From Rosa chinensis (taxonomy: Eukaryota; Streptophyta; Magnoliopsida; Rosales; Rosaceae): a stretch of 64,000 nt of DNA. A program made the position numbers and the translations under genes. The notes under the pieces were generated by a model that worked only from the letters and a program-made list of their open reading frames with translations, was not told the DNA's origin and made no database searches. The number at the start of each line of letters is the position of its first letter. Within the stretch, counting starts at the first letter, position 1. The DNA is taken from the NCBI RefSeq assembly GCF_002994745.2, contig NC_037094.1:15503501-15567500 (forward strand), in the 5' to 3' direction. Positions 35,701 to 46,727 of the stretch are shown here, piece after piece.

Positions 35701-38700
35701 GCATGTGAACCATGCATGTGCTTGTTTTGTGGAATCATTGTTAAGGAATGGTTGTAATATATCCATGTTCAGCAAGTACAAAGTGTTCATTTTGCTTTCC
35801 ATGTGTAGTTAAAAAATATGAAGGTTCAAACCCTATTTTATAAATCTGTCATCTATTTTTATTTATTTATTTTTGTTGATTATCTGTTTTTGATTCATTG
35901 GTTAATCATATACCCATACAACAACGATGCCCTTATTTCTATGCTTCCATGTGAAGTTGACAGTAATGCTAATACTCTCATTTCTGGTATTTTCCAAACA
36001 TTATTGAATGAAACTTGCGAGATTCTACTGATTCCTATAATCATATTTCAAGCAATAGGTATAGCATTCCTAAAACATGATTCCTCAAAGCAAACCTGCT
36101 GTATGAGTCTATTATTTAGTGTAGTAACCTGGCTAATATGACTATCATGTACTGATTCCTAAAATCATATTTCAATCAATACATATAGCATTCCTAAAAC
36201 TTGATTCCTCAAAGCAACCTTACAGTATGAGTCTATTACTTAGTGTAGTAACCTGTCTAATATGACTATCATGTACCCCAACATCGCCTGCTTCCTTGGT
36301 TGACAGGCCATTACCATATCCTTTGGGGATAGCATGCATTATTTTTCTATATACTATTATCTCCATGCACTGAATAAATAAACCTAAACTGTGCGGGTGC
36401 TTGTATCATTTGGGCAGAACTGTTGATGAAGCGTTATTTGTGTTTAGATCATTGTAAGATGAAACTAGATCCGTTTATATGGCATGGTCTGTCTGTTTCA
36501 ATAAAATGGAGGACATGATTTTTTTTTAATTATTATAAATGAAAGCTTGGATTGTTTTTAATATATATGCTTTCATATGTAGAATTTGTTAAAACTCCAC
36601 TTGTGCTTGTAAATTATTGCTTAAATACAATTATTGTTACTTTCAGATTGAGCAGTTTAATATAGAGGAGAAGCAGAAAATCGAGGAGCAGGATGTACTG
36701 AGATTAAAGGAAGAGAAGGATCAGATGGGTTTGGAGATTTCGACATTAAAACAAGAACTGCAAACGACTAAAAGTACACATGAAAGCCACTGCCTGCAGT
36801 TAGAAGCAAATGCAAAAGAAGCTAAACTTGAATTGGAAAGGAAGTTGAAAGAACTTGAGTCCTTGCTAACAGGTTCAAAGAAGAATGAGAAAGAACTAGA
36901 GACATCTTTAGAATCTGTATCAGGGAAATGGAAACAGAAAGAAGGATCTTACCAAAGTTTTGTAAATTTTCAAGTTGGAGCTTTGAAGGTGTGCCTTAAT
37001 TGTCTTTATCTTTGTCTTAATCTCTTAGTCTGTTGGTGTTGATTTTATAGCATGATATATTGATGCTCTATAGGAACTAAGTACTGCTTTGGAATCTACA
37101 CGATGTGAAATCATGAGTGCAAAACAAAGTTACTTTGAAGAATTTAATTGCATGGGTAAGATTGATGTTAATACTTAATAGCTTTTGGTATTTACAACTT
37201 CACATTTTTTTTTGTTCTTTGGGGGGCTGGGCATCTTTTCACTATCTATGCTTCTGTAACTCCCATAGGATCGAAGCTTAGAGGATTAGCAGATGCGGCC
37301 GAAAAGTACCATGTAGTTCTTGCTGAGAATCGAAAGCTGTACAATGAGGTTCAGGATTTGAAAGGTACATGGTCATTTATACACGCTATTACCATACTGA
37401 TTCTAATGCACCTTAACTGATTATGATACTTTCTTGTCTTCAAGGTAATATCAGAGTATACTGTCGAATAAGGCCATTCCTTCCTGGGCAAAGCCAGAAG
37501 CAGACCACCATAGAGTACGTTGGTGAAAATGGTGATTTGGTGATTGCAAATCCCTCTAAACAAAGAAAAGACAGCCGCAAGCTATTTAAATTTAATAAAG
37601 TATTTGGTCCTGCTGCTACACAAGGTATCTATGACCTAATAGTGTCTAATGAATTATGTTGTTATTGCTGATTTATGTTGTCTAATGAATTATTTTATCT
37701 TGATACATGTAAACAGAGGAGGTATTTCTAGACACCCAACCATTGATTCGTTCTGTCCTTGATGGATACAGTGTTTGTATATTTGCTTATGGTCAAACTG
37801 GTTCAGGAAAGACCTATACAATGGTATGAAATTCCTGTACTTTTCTCAAATCAACCATGCACATAATGTTACTTGTGTCTTTATCATATTTCTTTTGTTA
37901 CTTCCAGAGTGGGCCCAGTGTAACATCAACAGAGGAATGGGGTGTCAACTATCGAGCCCTAAATGACCTTTTCCAAATATCTCAGAGCAGGAAAAGCTCC
38001 ATAGAATATGAAGTTGGTGTTCAAATGGTTGAGATATACAATGAACAAGTTCGTGATTTACTCTCAAGTGATAGTTCTCGAAAAAGATATCCTTTTGTTC
38101 GTTGATTTCTATTACATCTTAAGGCCATTTTAGTGGTTGAGTGTCAAGTTTCATTGTTTGAACTTTGTTCATCTCTATGCTTCCTTAATGATGATATTGA
38201 TCCTTGCTTTCTATTTGGTATCAAAATATTCTTTTCCTTAACTTGCACACACTTGGGATCTGGAATTCTACCCAACCAAATGGGTTAGCTGTCCCTGATG
38301 CAAGCATGCATCTTGTTAACTCAACTGCTGATGTCCTAGAGTTGATGAATATTGGCTTGGCAAATAGGGCAGTCGGTGCTACCGCCCTAAACGAAAGAAG
38401 TAGCAGATCTCACAGGTTGTGTTTTCTGTAAAACCTCTGCTCATCAACTTTCTATGTTTGTTGTCTTCCAAGCTATGTTTCATAATCAATCTTTGGTGCA
38501 GTGTTCTGACTGTTCATGTTCGTGGCGTGGATTTGAAGACTGACACTGCTATCCGGGGTAGCCTACACCTAGTGGATCTTGCTGGCAGCGAACGAGTGGA
38601 TCGCTCTGAAGCTACCGGAGATAGGCTTAGGGAGGCACAACATATAAACAAATCATTGTCAGCCCTTGGAGATGTAATCTTTGCTCTTGCGCAAAAGAAT

Positions 38701-40445
38701 GCACATGTGCCATATAGAAATAGCAAATTAACTCAAGTGCTCCAGAGTTCTTTAGGTAGTTGTCCAATTATTTACATACTTGCTAACAAGATCCAGTCCA
38801 AGTTTGATTCCGTAACTCTCTGTATCTTCAATAGATGAATGGTCTGTTATTGCTTGTCTATACCTGCAGGGGGCCAAGCGAAGACGCTCATGTTTGTACA
38901 GCTTAATCCTGATACTCAATCATTCTCTGAAACTTTGAGTACACTGAAGTTTGCAGAGAGGGTTTCTGGTGTTGAATTAGGTGCTGCAAAAAGCAACAAG
39001 GAAGGAAGATATGTAAGAGAGCTTATGGACCAGGTACTGATATATCTTTTTAAACTCTACTATATAATTCAGTCCTGCCTTTTGAATTAAATTCTGATGA
39101 TGTAGCATTTCTTAAAAGTAGATGGCACTCTTGCATGACCAAAGTACTCTGGGCTGGAGCCCAGGTACTATTTCTGGAAAAAATAAATAAATAAATAAAT
39201 AAGAATAATACCACCCATGTTTCCTACCACTTTTCAGTATAGCAATTTCATCAAGTAGTCGATAGCTCTATATATTGTTTAGCCCAAAAGCTTACATATC
39301 CCACTCCATTAATAATTTCTGTTTGTGTTCCAGAAGTTGGATTTTTTTATTATCTGTTTGTGTAATCATCTGTTTAACTCTTGCAGGTGGCATCGTTTAA
39401 AGAGACGATTGCCAAGAAAGATGAGGAGATTGATCGATTGCTGAAGGCCAATAGTAATGGGGTGTACCGTGGCATGAGCCCACTAAGATCTGCGTCTTCC
39501 TCTCCAAGAAGATACTCGATTGGGAGTCCTCGACAGAGGAAAGCCTCAAGCATAGTTGATAAAGTGGCTCCATATAGGGATAGTTTGTCGGAGGCGGCAT
39601 ACGATAAGCATTCTGAAGTTAGTTCTCAGCTGTCAATGGATGACTTTAGACATCATAAGCAGAGGTCAAAACTTGGAGGCGATGCAAGTCAAAATATCAA
39701 TGAAGGCGATGCAAGTCAAAATTTTAATGAAGACTTTGAGCTCTTGGGCTTTGGCGATGAAGATACTGGGGAGAGATTGAGCGACATATCTGATGGTGTT
39801 CTTTCAATGGGAACAGAAACCGATGGTTCAATGTCCAGTTCTGCTGTGGAGTTTACTCTTTTTCCTGAAGTTACAAAACCAACAGAACGCACAACTACCG
39901 AAACTCCAGAAGCCAAGAAAACTCAAGCTCAGAATGCTCTAGGCGAGAAGACACCATCCCATCCTACTGTAAGGTGGGTTTCTCATTTTCATTATATGCT
40001 ATTAATGGAATTTTATATGACTTTTTTCATAATTAAACTCCCTTAGATCCTATGAATCTAATGCTTTGTTTTTATGTTTTTTCTTTTTAATGAATTTGTT
40101 TTAAAGGTTTGCACCAACATCTAAACTTCCAAAGCCAACACCGAAGTTGGTCGATACAAAAGCCACTCGTTCATCATTGGTTAGAAGCTCGTCAAAGGTT
40201 TTGCCGAGTATGTATCGATTTGAATCCTCTTCTCTCCTGTATTCAACCTTAGAGTTGCAGTGATTGATCTACCTTCTACCGCTGCCACTCTAATTTACTG
40301 ATTCTTATTCTTTTAGTTATGTAAATGCCGCCCACTTTCTACTCATTTTTCTGGTATTTTCTTTGTATAATTCATGTCAGGTCCTAGGAAACCTACTGTT
40401 GGAAGCAGCACCTCGTCGGTGAAGTCTGGCAAACGATGGCAATAA
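32712..40445 (+). CDS. Kinesin-14 with N-terminal calponin-homology domain (KCH type)
   Basis: Minus-end-type microtubule motor with an actin-binding CH domain. A 5' exon ends at 31749 and joins 32663; the first in-frame ATG is 32712. Coding exons end at 32886, then 32986-33143, 33307-33405, 33803-34034, 34647-34741, 34872-34955, 35094-35171, 35268-35360, 35463-35492, 36647-36988, 37074-37155, 37269-37364, 37445-37624, 37717-37823, 37908-38086, 38251-38415, 38502-38755, 38870-39033, 39387-39973, 40107-40207 and 40381-40445. The frame is kept throughout, about 1121 residues. CH domain at about 60-180 ([27 protein letters not shown]). Coiled coil at about 345-520 ([20 protein letters not shown]). 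Motor at about 523-860: [11 protein letters not shown]-loop [42 protein letters not shown]. The motor lies C-terminal to the coiled coil, as in kinesin-14. The serine-rich, basic tail ends GKRWQ. One intron is of the AT-AC type. Confidence 0.92.
36027..36273. repeat. 124-base tandem duplication in a kinesin intron
   Basis: Two copies of about 124 bases (36027-36150 and 36151-36273), sharing CTGATTCCTA, TAGCATTCCTAAAAC, CTCAAAGCAA and AATATGACTATCATGTAC with scattered differences. They lie within the 1.15 kb intron before the large coiled-coil exon. Confidence 0.85.
38087..38250 (+). other. U12-type AT-AC intron in the kinesin motor domain
   Basis: The 164-base intron starts ATATCCTTTT, the exact minor-spliceosome 5' site, has TTCCTTAAC (the U12 branch-site consensus) at 38234-38242, and ends GCACAC. 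Removing it joins AAA-AG to A-CTT-GGG and gives SRKRLGIWN, which restores the family sequence. GT-AG alternatives do not keep the frame. Confidence 0.88.
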
Positions 40446-40878
40446 GCAATTTGGAAAGCGATAGAGTTTGTTACATAATTGGCATTGTTGTTAGAAACTC
40501 ACTGTATTGTACTGTGTATTCATAATTATGCTGCTTCCTTCTAGGCCGTTAGTAGTTTCCAGTTGTCTTTATATTGAAATGACAAGTGGAAACTTCAAAC
40601 ATCAAAATCACCTTGTAATATATGTACTATTAATTGTCATAGTACAACTTTTAGTTTTTAGATCTCTCTGTTAGCTCATCATTGCATTTTCCCTTTTTGT
40701 TTAACAAATTTGGATTGCACGGAGATAAAAATTGCTCAAAAGAGAGATGAAATATGAAATATAAATGATGCTAATGTTCGCACCATCATGTCCTTGATAT
40801 ATACAATTGAGAAGAAGATAAATATTTACAAAGATTCAAATTATCTTCAACCTTGGTTAATAACACATGAACTTTTAA
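40446..40878. other. Shared 3' flank of kinesin and MKK genes
   Basis: The two genes converge, and about 430 AT-rich bases separate their stop codons. These should hold both polyadenylation regions. No other feature was seen. Confidence 0.5.
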
Positions 40879-41940
40879 CTAACATACTTCAACCTTGATT
40901 GATTTTTGAGATCTCTCACTTCGCTCAACGCCATCATCATCACGTTTTCTTTTCTTGTCGAACAAGTTTGGCTTGCATTCCTCGGATGGAGCCTTGCAGA
41001 CGAACGGGTGGGTCAAAAGTTGAGCCGCTGTCCACCTCTTGGAGGCCTCCTTGTGCATGCAGCACTCAAGAAAGCTCCGAAAGTCTTCCGACGCACCCTC
41101 CGGCAAGCACGGCACATCTCCGAAACAGATAGCGCACATAAGGGATGCCCAGTCCGGTCTCTGACCCTTGGGGAGCAAGGGGAAGTAACCCATGTAGAGT
41201 TCCATTATAGTCACCCCAAAGCTCCATATATCACTGGCATAGCCATTGTGACTTCCACCGTATCTCTCCGGATCAAACCGCTCCGGGCTCATATAAGCAC
41301 AAGTCCCCACAGAGGAACTGCAAGACTCGTCACTACTGCAACCAAAGTCGGCGATCTTGACCTCCTTCTTGTTGTTCATTAAAAGATTCCCGGGCTTGAT
41401 GTCGCGATGAACAATCTTGTGAGTCTTGTGAAGGTAGTCGAGGCCTTCGAGGACTTGGCGTGCAATGGGCGCAAGCTTTTCTTCGGAGAAGGGACCTTGG
41501 GACTTGAGCAGGGTTTCAAGAGAACCCAAGTCCATGTACTCCATGAGAACCGACACGTCTCCGGAGGGCTTCTCGAAGATGGCGTGGCAGTGGACGACGT
41601 AGGGAGAGCCGGTTGTGCGGCGGAGGATGTCGAGTTCACTCTGAAGTGTGTTGTTATCGGAGGAGGAGTCAGCAGCCGGCGAGTGGATTTGTTTGAGAGC
41701 GTAAGGGGTGGAAGTGGGCTTGTGAAGGACCTTGTAGACGGTGCCGCCGCTGCCGTGGCCCAAGACTTGGAGTCGCTCTAGGTCTGAGGCGGAGATGGGT
41801 GCTGTGGAAGAGGAGGAGGTGATGGTGGTGGTGACGGCGGGGCGAGGGATGGTTTGTAGGGAGAGAATTGGGCGGTGGTTGACGGCGGTGGAGGCTAAAG
41901 ACAAGGAGGGGATCTTGCGACGTTGTTGGAGAAGAGCCAT
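40879..41940 (-). CDS. MAP kinase kinase, group D (MKK7/9/10-like)
   Basis: Dual-specificity kinase that phosphorylates MAP kinases; 353 residues without introns, as is usual for plant group D. The start MALLQQRRKIPSLSL contains a MAPK docking motif (basic cluster followed by L-x-L). The kinase domain runs from about 55 to 315: glycine loop GHGSGG (61-66), ATP-binding lysine in YALKQI (83), catalytic HRDIKPGN (178-185), DFG (198-200) and SPERF (218-222). Between DFG and VGT there are only ten residues (CSSDESCSSS), shorter than the fifteen in MKK9, so the standard phospho-site spacing of the activation loop is altered. The tail (KKRKRDDDGVERSERSQKSI) is strongly basic and could be a nuclear localisation signal. 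The closest type is MKK10-like. Confidence 0.92.
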   Translation of the reverse strand: MALLQQRRKIPSLSLASTAVNHRPILSLQTIPRPAVTTTITSSSSTAPISASDLERLQVLGHGSGGTVYKVLHKPTSTPYALKQIHSPAADSSSDNNTLQSELDILRRTTGSPYVVHCHAIFEKPSGDVSVLMEYMDLGSLETLLKSQGPFSEEKLAPIARQVLEGLDYLHKTHKIVHRDIKPGNLLMNNKKEVKIADFGCSSDESCSSSVGTCAYMSPERFDPERYGGSHNGYASDIWSFGVTIMELYMGYFPLLPKGQRPDWASLMCAICFGDVPCLPEGASEDFRSFLECCMHKEASKRWTAAQLLTHPFVCKAPSEECKPNLFDKKRKRDDDGVERSERSQKSIKVEVC

Positions 41941-41979
41941 GTTGATCTGAAGTTGTGAGTGGGATACTGGAGTGATGCT

Positions 41980-41982
41980 ACT

Positions 41983-42025
<43 letters not shown>
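41980..42025. repeat. TA microsatellite upstream of the MKK gene
   Basis: A long (TA)n run about 40-85 bases upstream of the MKK start codon, where it could double as the TATA region of that promoter. Confidence 0.85.
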
Positions 42026-42028
<3 letters not shown>

Positions 42029-42419
42029 TGGGAACTTTCGTTTTCCTAGGATATGACGGACTACGTTCGCTTGGTGACTACGTCAGGGTATTCCAGTTTT
42101 GATAAGGGAACTCTCGGCTCCTTTTAAATTTAGGAAACTTTCCCTTTATTTTTTTTTTTGGCATTTTTCCACTGGTATTTTAGTGTGGGCTGCTGCTCCT
42201 ACTAAAAATCTAAAATAATATATAGACTCTCTTTTTTATCATTTTATGTATAGAAGGCTTTTTTCTTGGGCAACGTATTTTGCCCTTACTGCAATTTAAG
42301 GGATACATTGCCTCCCCACATATATAAACTTAGTTGTTCTTTATTTTTTTATTTTTTTAATCAGGGTGAGGTAGCAAGCAATTTCGGTTATATTGGTGAG
42401 TTAGTAACATACTCATTCA
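42026..42419. other. Spacer upstream of MKK
   Basis: AT-rich, likely the MKK promoter. No gene was seen. Confidence 0.4.
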
Positions 42420-43098
42420 GTCAGTATTTTTACATAGATATCTATGTGAATATCAATTCACACTAATTTATGTAAGTATTATAAATTAATTTATTTAGAA
42501 ATCTTTAGTTTTTTATGTTATGTGAATTATGGAGGGACGGATTAGCTACAAAATTCCATGTGAAAAAGGAGACTAGAGACAGAATTCCGTGTAAGCAATC
42601 GAATGAGAATTGACATGACAGTTAGTGGTTACTGAGGTAAAGACACATGGATATCAGTTGCAAATGTGTGAGTATTTCACACGGAGTTTACATATTTGGC
42701 ACAGAAATATATGTAAAATAGAGTTGTTCACACGGACTGCATTTAATTACGGTAACTTATATTTATAGAAAGATAGTGGGGCCCACGCGTTGATCACAGA
42801 GCGAACTATTCTTTCGCCTTTTACTAAAGATTACCGTGTGCGCGGTACTTTAAGTGGCATACGCCTATTTTTGGAAGGGTGCACCTCAAAAAAAAAAAAG
42901 ATAGTGGGGCCCATGCCAAATATTCACACGAACAAAATAATCCGTGTGAAATGAGTATTACCCCATTTCCAAGCCGTACGGTAACTCAATCTATGCGTGT
43001 ATCATGGGTAAAAGTCATCACATATTGAAATCCGCGTGAGAAAGTCTCATTGCACACAAATTAAAATCTATGGGTAATTGTTGTTTTGCTAGTAGTGG
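42420..43098 (-). mobile_element. CACTA-element relic (deletion derivative)
   Basis: The right end reads TTTTGCTAGTAGTG, the reverse complement of the CACTA terminus at 51816. The left part (about 42440-42530) matches the reverse complement of 56300-56400, and the right part (about 42900-43098) that of 51816-51960. So it is an internally deleted relative of the 51816-56614 element lying in the opposite orientation, full of CACACGGA/TCCGTGTG subterminal repeats. The other terminus is not visible. It hosts the U5 retrocopy. Confidence 0.75.
42786..42898 (+). pseudogene. Retroposed U5 snRNA copy
   Basis: The 113-base insert has the universally conserved U5 loop 1 sequence CGCCTTTTACTAAAG (42815-42829) flanked by its stem (AACTATTCTTT and ATTACCGTG), a degenerate Sm-site-like ATTTTTGG at 42867-42874, a 3' end GGGTGCACCTC and then a run of about a dozen A. 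It is flanked by the 15-base direct repeat AGATAGTGGGGCCCA (42771-42785 and 42899-42913). Poly(A) tail plus target duplication mean LINE-machinery retroposition, not a functional U5 gene. I see no plant snRNA promoter upstream, only transposon sequence. Confidence 0.82.
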
Positions 43099-43645
43099 CA
43101 CATCACACCAATGAGGCGGCTGGGATTTTCCGAATTATAGTTCTTTAACCAAAAATAATTGGCAACGGGTAAAAATCAAGACTTCTATTCTTATTACAGT
43201 AGATTTTCTTAGGATGGAATAAATTTTCTACCACAAAGTAAAGTAAATAAAACAAAATAAAGACCTAATTGGTCCAATACTGGCTCTCTTTAGTCTTTAC
43301 AATGGTTGATGAGACTCTAGCAGTCTAGCTAATTCAAATTCCCTCTATCCCCCAGCAAAAAGAAACACACTAAAGTAGAAGGCCAGCTAGTCGAAACTTG
43401 CTTTGTATTAACAAGAAAAATCCAAAGGATCACACTATTAAACGCAGTAAGATCTATAGTTAACTACAGTATTGTTTACGTACTATTTGAAACGCATTAC
43501 ATTAGCTGTAAAGTTGAATAAAAGTAAACGAAATCAGTTAAACTGGGTTGCATTTATTAATGAATCTTGAGAATTTCTGAGTTATGAATATCTGGTTTTA
43601 TGCACCTGCCTGTAGTTAATGGTTAGGCACTGAGATCAATAGAAG
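43099..43645. other. Spacer upstream of the split thionin-like gene
   Basis: AT-rich. It may include the promoter and leader of the interrupted gene. No other feature was seen. Confidence 0.4.
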
Positions 43646-43788
43646 GTGTCCTTTGGAACTTTTGGTTTCGTCAAGGTGTTTAGAAGTGGAGCGGACTGCA
43701 AGGCTGTTTTAGTGGTGGTGATGATGGTGATTTTCCTAATCGCCGGAAATGCAATGGCAAACGACTGTTTCAATGATTGTTTTCTGGA

Positions 43789-44022
43789 TAGGGATGGCAT
43801 TAAAATCCACGGGTACGGGTGCCTGCGGGTAATTTTTTCTTTTGGATATTTGTTAATGGGTAATAGTATACCCATGGTTTATGGGTATGGGTAATTACAA
43901 AATACCCATATAAAAATGGGTGGGGTATGGGTATACCCGTGGGTACCCAAATTTCCAAATACACATATAAAAATATAAAATTGTAAACCATATGCAAATT
44001 TCTTTTTTTTCAATTGAGAACT
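43789..44022. mobile_element. Left end of a hAT-like element
   Basis: It starts TAGGGATGGCATTAAAATCC followed by many GGGTA/TACCC words (ATACCCATGG, GGGTATGGG), the look of a hAT terminus, directly after the TTTCTGGA repeat that breaks the thionin-like gene. The matching right terminus was not found before 51256, so the element is incomplete or rearranged. The copia element at 44023 is inserted into or next to it. Confidence 0.55.
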
Positions 44023-44240
44023 TATTCAAGTAAACCCTAATTTGTGTTTGGCCCAAACTCTAAGTTACTTGCTCTAGTGGTAATAGGGTTAGATTAGAAG
44101 GATGTAGATTCCTATTCAATGTACGATGACTTTTCTTGTATGATTGAGATTCTATGCATTGTACTCCTCTATGTAAAGAGGCCCCTATTATCAATGAGAA
44201 CACACAGCAAATTCCTCTCAATTTTAGTTTCTCTACAATA
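44023..44240 (+). repeat. 5' LTR of the 6.9 kb copia element
   Basis: 218 bases from TATTCAAGTAAACCC to TCTCTACAATA. The first two bases are TA, whereas the other LTR keeps the usual TG. Confidence 0.92.
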
Positions 44241-45295
44241 CGTTATCAGCACGAAGTTCTAACCCTGAAATCCTAAATTCGTAGCCTTCAAATCCCAGAA
44301 AACTCCGATGCCCACCTTGAAGCTCTCCCCTCCAAAAGCCCAGAACCGGCCGGAATCAACCTGCACCGGCCACCGGAAGAGACCAAAACGGCTTCTAAGA
44401 AGAATCCGAAAATCTTCTGCTTGGTTCGCCATCTTCCCGTTCACTCTTCACTGCCACCTTTTGTCACAAGCTGCATCTCGTCCTCAGATTCCGGGAACCG
44501 GAAAAATAATCACCGAAACAGGCCTAGAAACGCCCGAACCGCCCGCCTGAATCCACTGCACTTTTGAACCGCTGTCTGCATCTCCAGCCATTGCCTTAAG
44601 CCCTATGAAGTCCAGCCCAGAGTCAGACGAAGCCCTAAGCCCAGAAGGAAGCAGATCGGCCCAGTACCAGAAGGAGAAGGCCCGGCCCAGAGAAGCAGCC
44701 CATTGGCCCCAGCCTGCTACGTCAGTATCCAGTCAGTACACAGTCAGCGTCCAGTCAGCTGCCACGTCAGCAACCGATCGCCACGTCAGCACCCTCGGTA
44801 AACATCAGTCAACCTTTTTCCGGCGACTTTTCCGGCCACTTCCCGTGACTTTTCAAGCGACATTTTTTAGGCCAACTTTTTCCAGTCAAGATTTCCGGCA
44901 TCTTTTTAAGGTAAACTTTTCTAAAAGTTCCCGTTTTGAAGTTTTTCAATTTCTTCTTCTTTTTCTCGGGGACTTCCAACATCCCTTCTTCTACCCCCTT
45001 TTCTTCTTCATAGGGGAGACCAAAAAGCCGAATTGTGGGGGTTCGTGCTTAATCCAAGTTTGGAGCATGTAGAGTCCTCTAAACTTAGAGTTTGTTGAGA
45101 AGAAAAATGATCGACCACATACATCATTGTTTCAATTTAAATCCAAAACCCCTATTGGAATCGGATTTTCTTAGAAGCGACTACGCTCAGAAGATCCCTA
45201 ATTTCTTGGAAGCTACTACGCTCAGAAATTTTATAGGTTTTCGTGGTAGCCCTTTTCGCTCCGAAACTAACCCTATTTTTGTTTTGTTTTTCAGG

Positions 45296-46407
45296 ATGAG
45301 TAACCTGAACAAGTTGAGCTTCGCTCCACTAGAGACAACAGGCGCAGGATACCACAAGTGGGTCCGTGATGTGCGCCAGCATCTTAAGGCTGATGGGATC
45401 CTGAGTACGATCCAAGAGCCAAGTCAGGACGTGCTTACTTCTCAACAAGCTGTTGCTTTTGAAGATAATAGAGCTAAGAGAGAGGCGAATGAAGCTAAAG
45501 CCATCATTCTGATGACAAGGCACATGAAAGATGCACTTCAAAATGAGTACCTCAATGAGGAAGACCCAAGAAAACTATGGGTAGAACTTGAGCAGCGTTT
45601 TGGCAACGTCCGTGATTCCCTGGTTCCAGACTTAGAAGTGAGATGGCATAGCCTCCGCTTCTGTGATTTCAAGTCTGTACTTGACTACAATTCAGAAGCA
45701 CTTCGTATCAAGTCTATCATGGAATTCTGTTTATAGAAAATCACTGATACGATGTTGATAGAGAAGACTCTCTTAACCTTCTCCGTCTCTGCATTGATGA
45801 TAGCTAAGAACTATCGGATTGATGTCAATGCAAGACGCATCACAAGATTTCATGAGCTAATTGGTGCCATGAACGTAGTTGAAAAGCACGACAACATACT
45901 TGTGAAGAACGATAACTCTAGACCCGTGGGAACCAAGTCAAATCCGGAGTCTAATTATAGTCGCGCCTCCAAGAGAGGACGCAAGGAGCGAAACCCTAAG
46001 AGTATGGATAATCCTGGACATTCTGGTCCATATTCTCGCCCTAAAGAGGAAGGAAACCGCCAAGATAGGAGTGTACGGAATCGTGGAGGTAAACGTGTGA
46101 AGAGAGAGAGAGAGGCCAAGCCTCCGGTTATGGTGGTGATGCCACCAAAGGCAATAACCGTCTTCATAGCGCTCCCAAAGCGCCTCGATCAAGGGAACCT
46201 GACCATAATGATGCTTGTCTCAAATGTGGACTACCTGGACATTGGGCAAGGGAGTGTAAAGCATCCCAGAACGTTGCAAAGGCATACAAGATGTATCGTG
46301 AAGCAAGGCAGGCAAATTACATGGAACAAGAAGATCAAGATGGCGATCTCGATCTAAGGGTGGAAGACTACAAGGATCAAGACCCAGAAACTGGCGATTT
46401 TGATTAA
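45296..46407 (+). pseudogene. Copia gag region
   Basis: It starts MSNLNKLSFAPLETTG and contains the UBN2-type core (AIILMTRHMKDALQ, DPRKLWVELEQRFG). A stop at 45734-45736 interrupts the frame, which resumes directly after it. A frameshift follows further on, because the zinc knuckle CLKCGLPGHWAREC (C-x2-C-x4-H-x4-C, 46216-46257) is read in another frame. As it stands, no complete capsid protein can be made. Confidence 0.88.
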
Positions 46408-46727
46408 GTCTTCTTATTTTCCAAGAGATGTAGGCAATTACCATATTATTATAGTAGATGCCAATGGTATTAGTCTTTCTTCAAAGAGGCGTACTCAATG
46501 TCAATGTGATGTCTAGGAAGGTTTTGAGATAAGTGGTACTTAAGCGAGCTTTGCTCCACCGACATCTCTCTACTCAGCTGGTCACATTTGTATTGAAATT
46601 ACCAAAAAGAGTTAGACGACTACCATTGTTTTGCATTAGCTAGTGATGTAATTTCGTTTGGCTTATTAATAAAAGTTGAATGCTTTTCTTTATGACTCCT
46701 TTTTAATTATGAGCTTTTCTTTTAGGA

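Noticed and set aside
41407..41781. Open frame of 124 codons antisense to the kinase
   Set aside because: It is a shadow of the GC-rich MKK coding sequence.
42786..42898. A functional U5 snRNA gene
   Set aside because: The poly(A) tract, flanking 15-base duplication, degenerate Sm site and lack of a plant snRNA promoter indicate a retrocopy.
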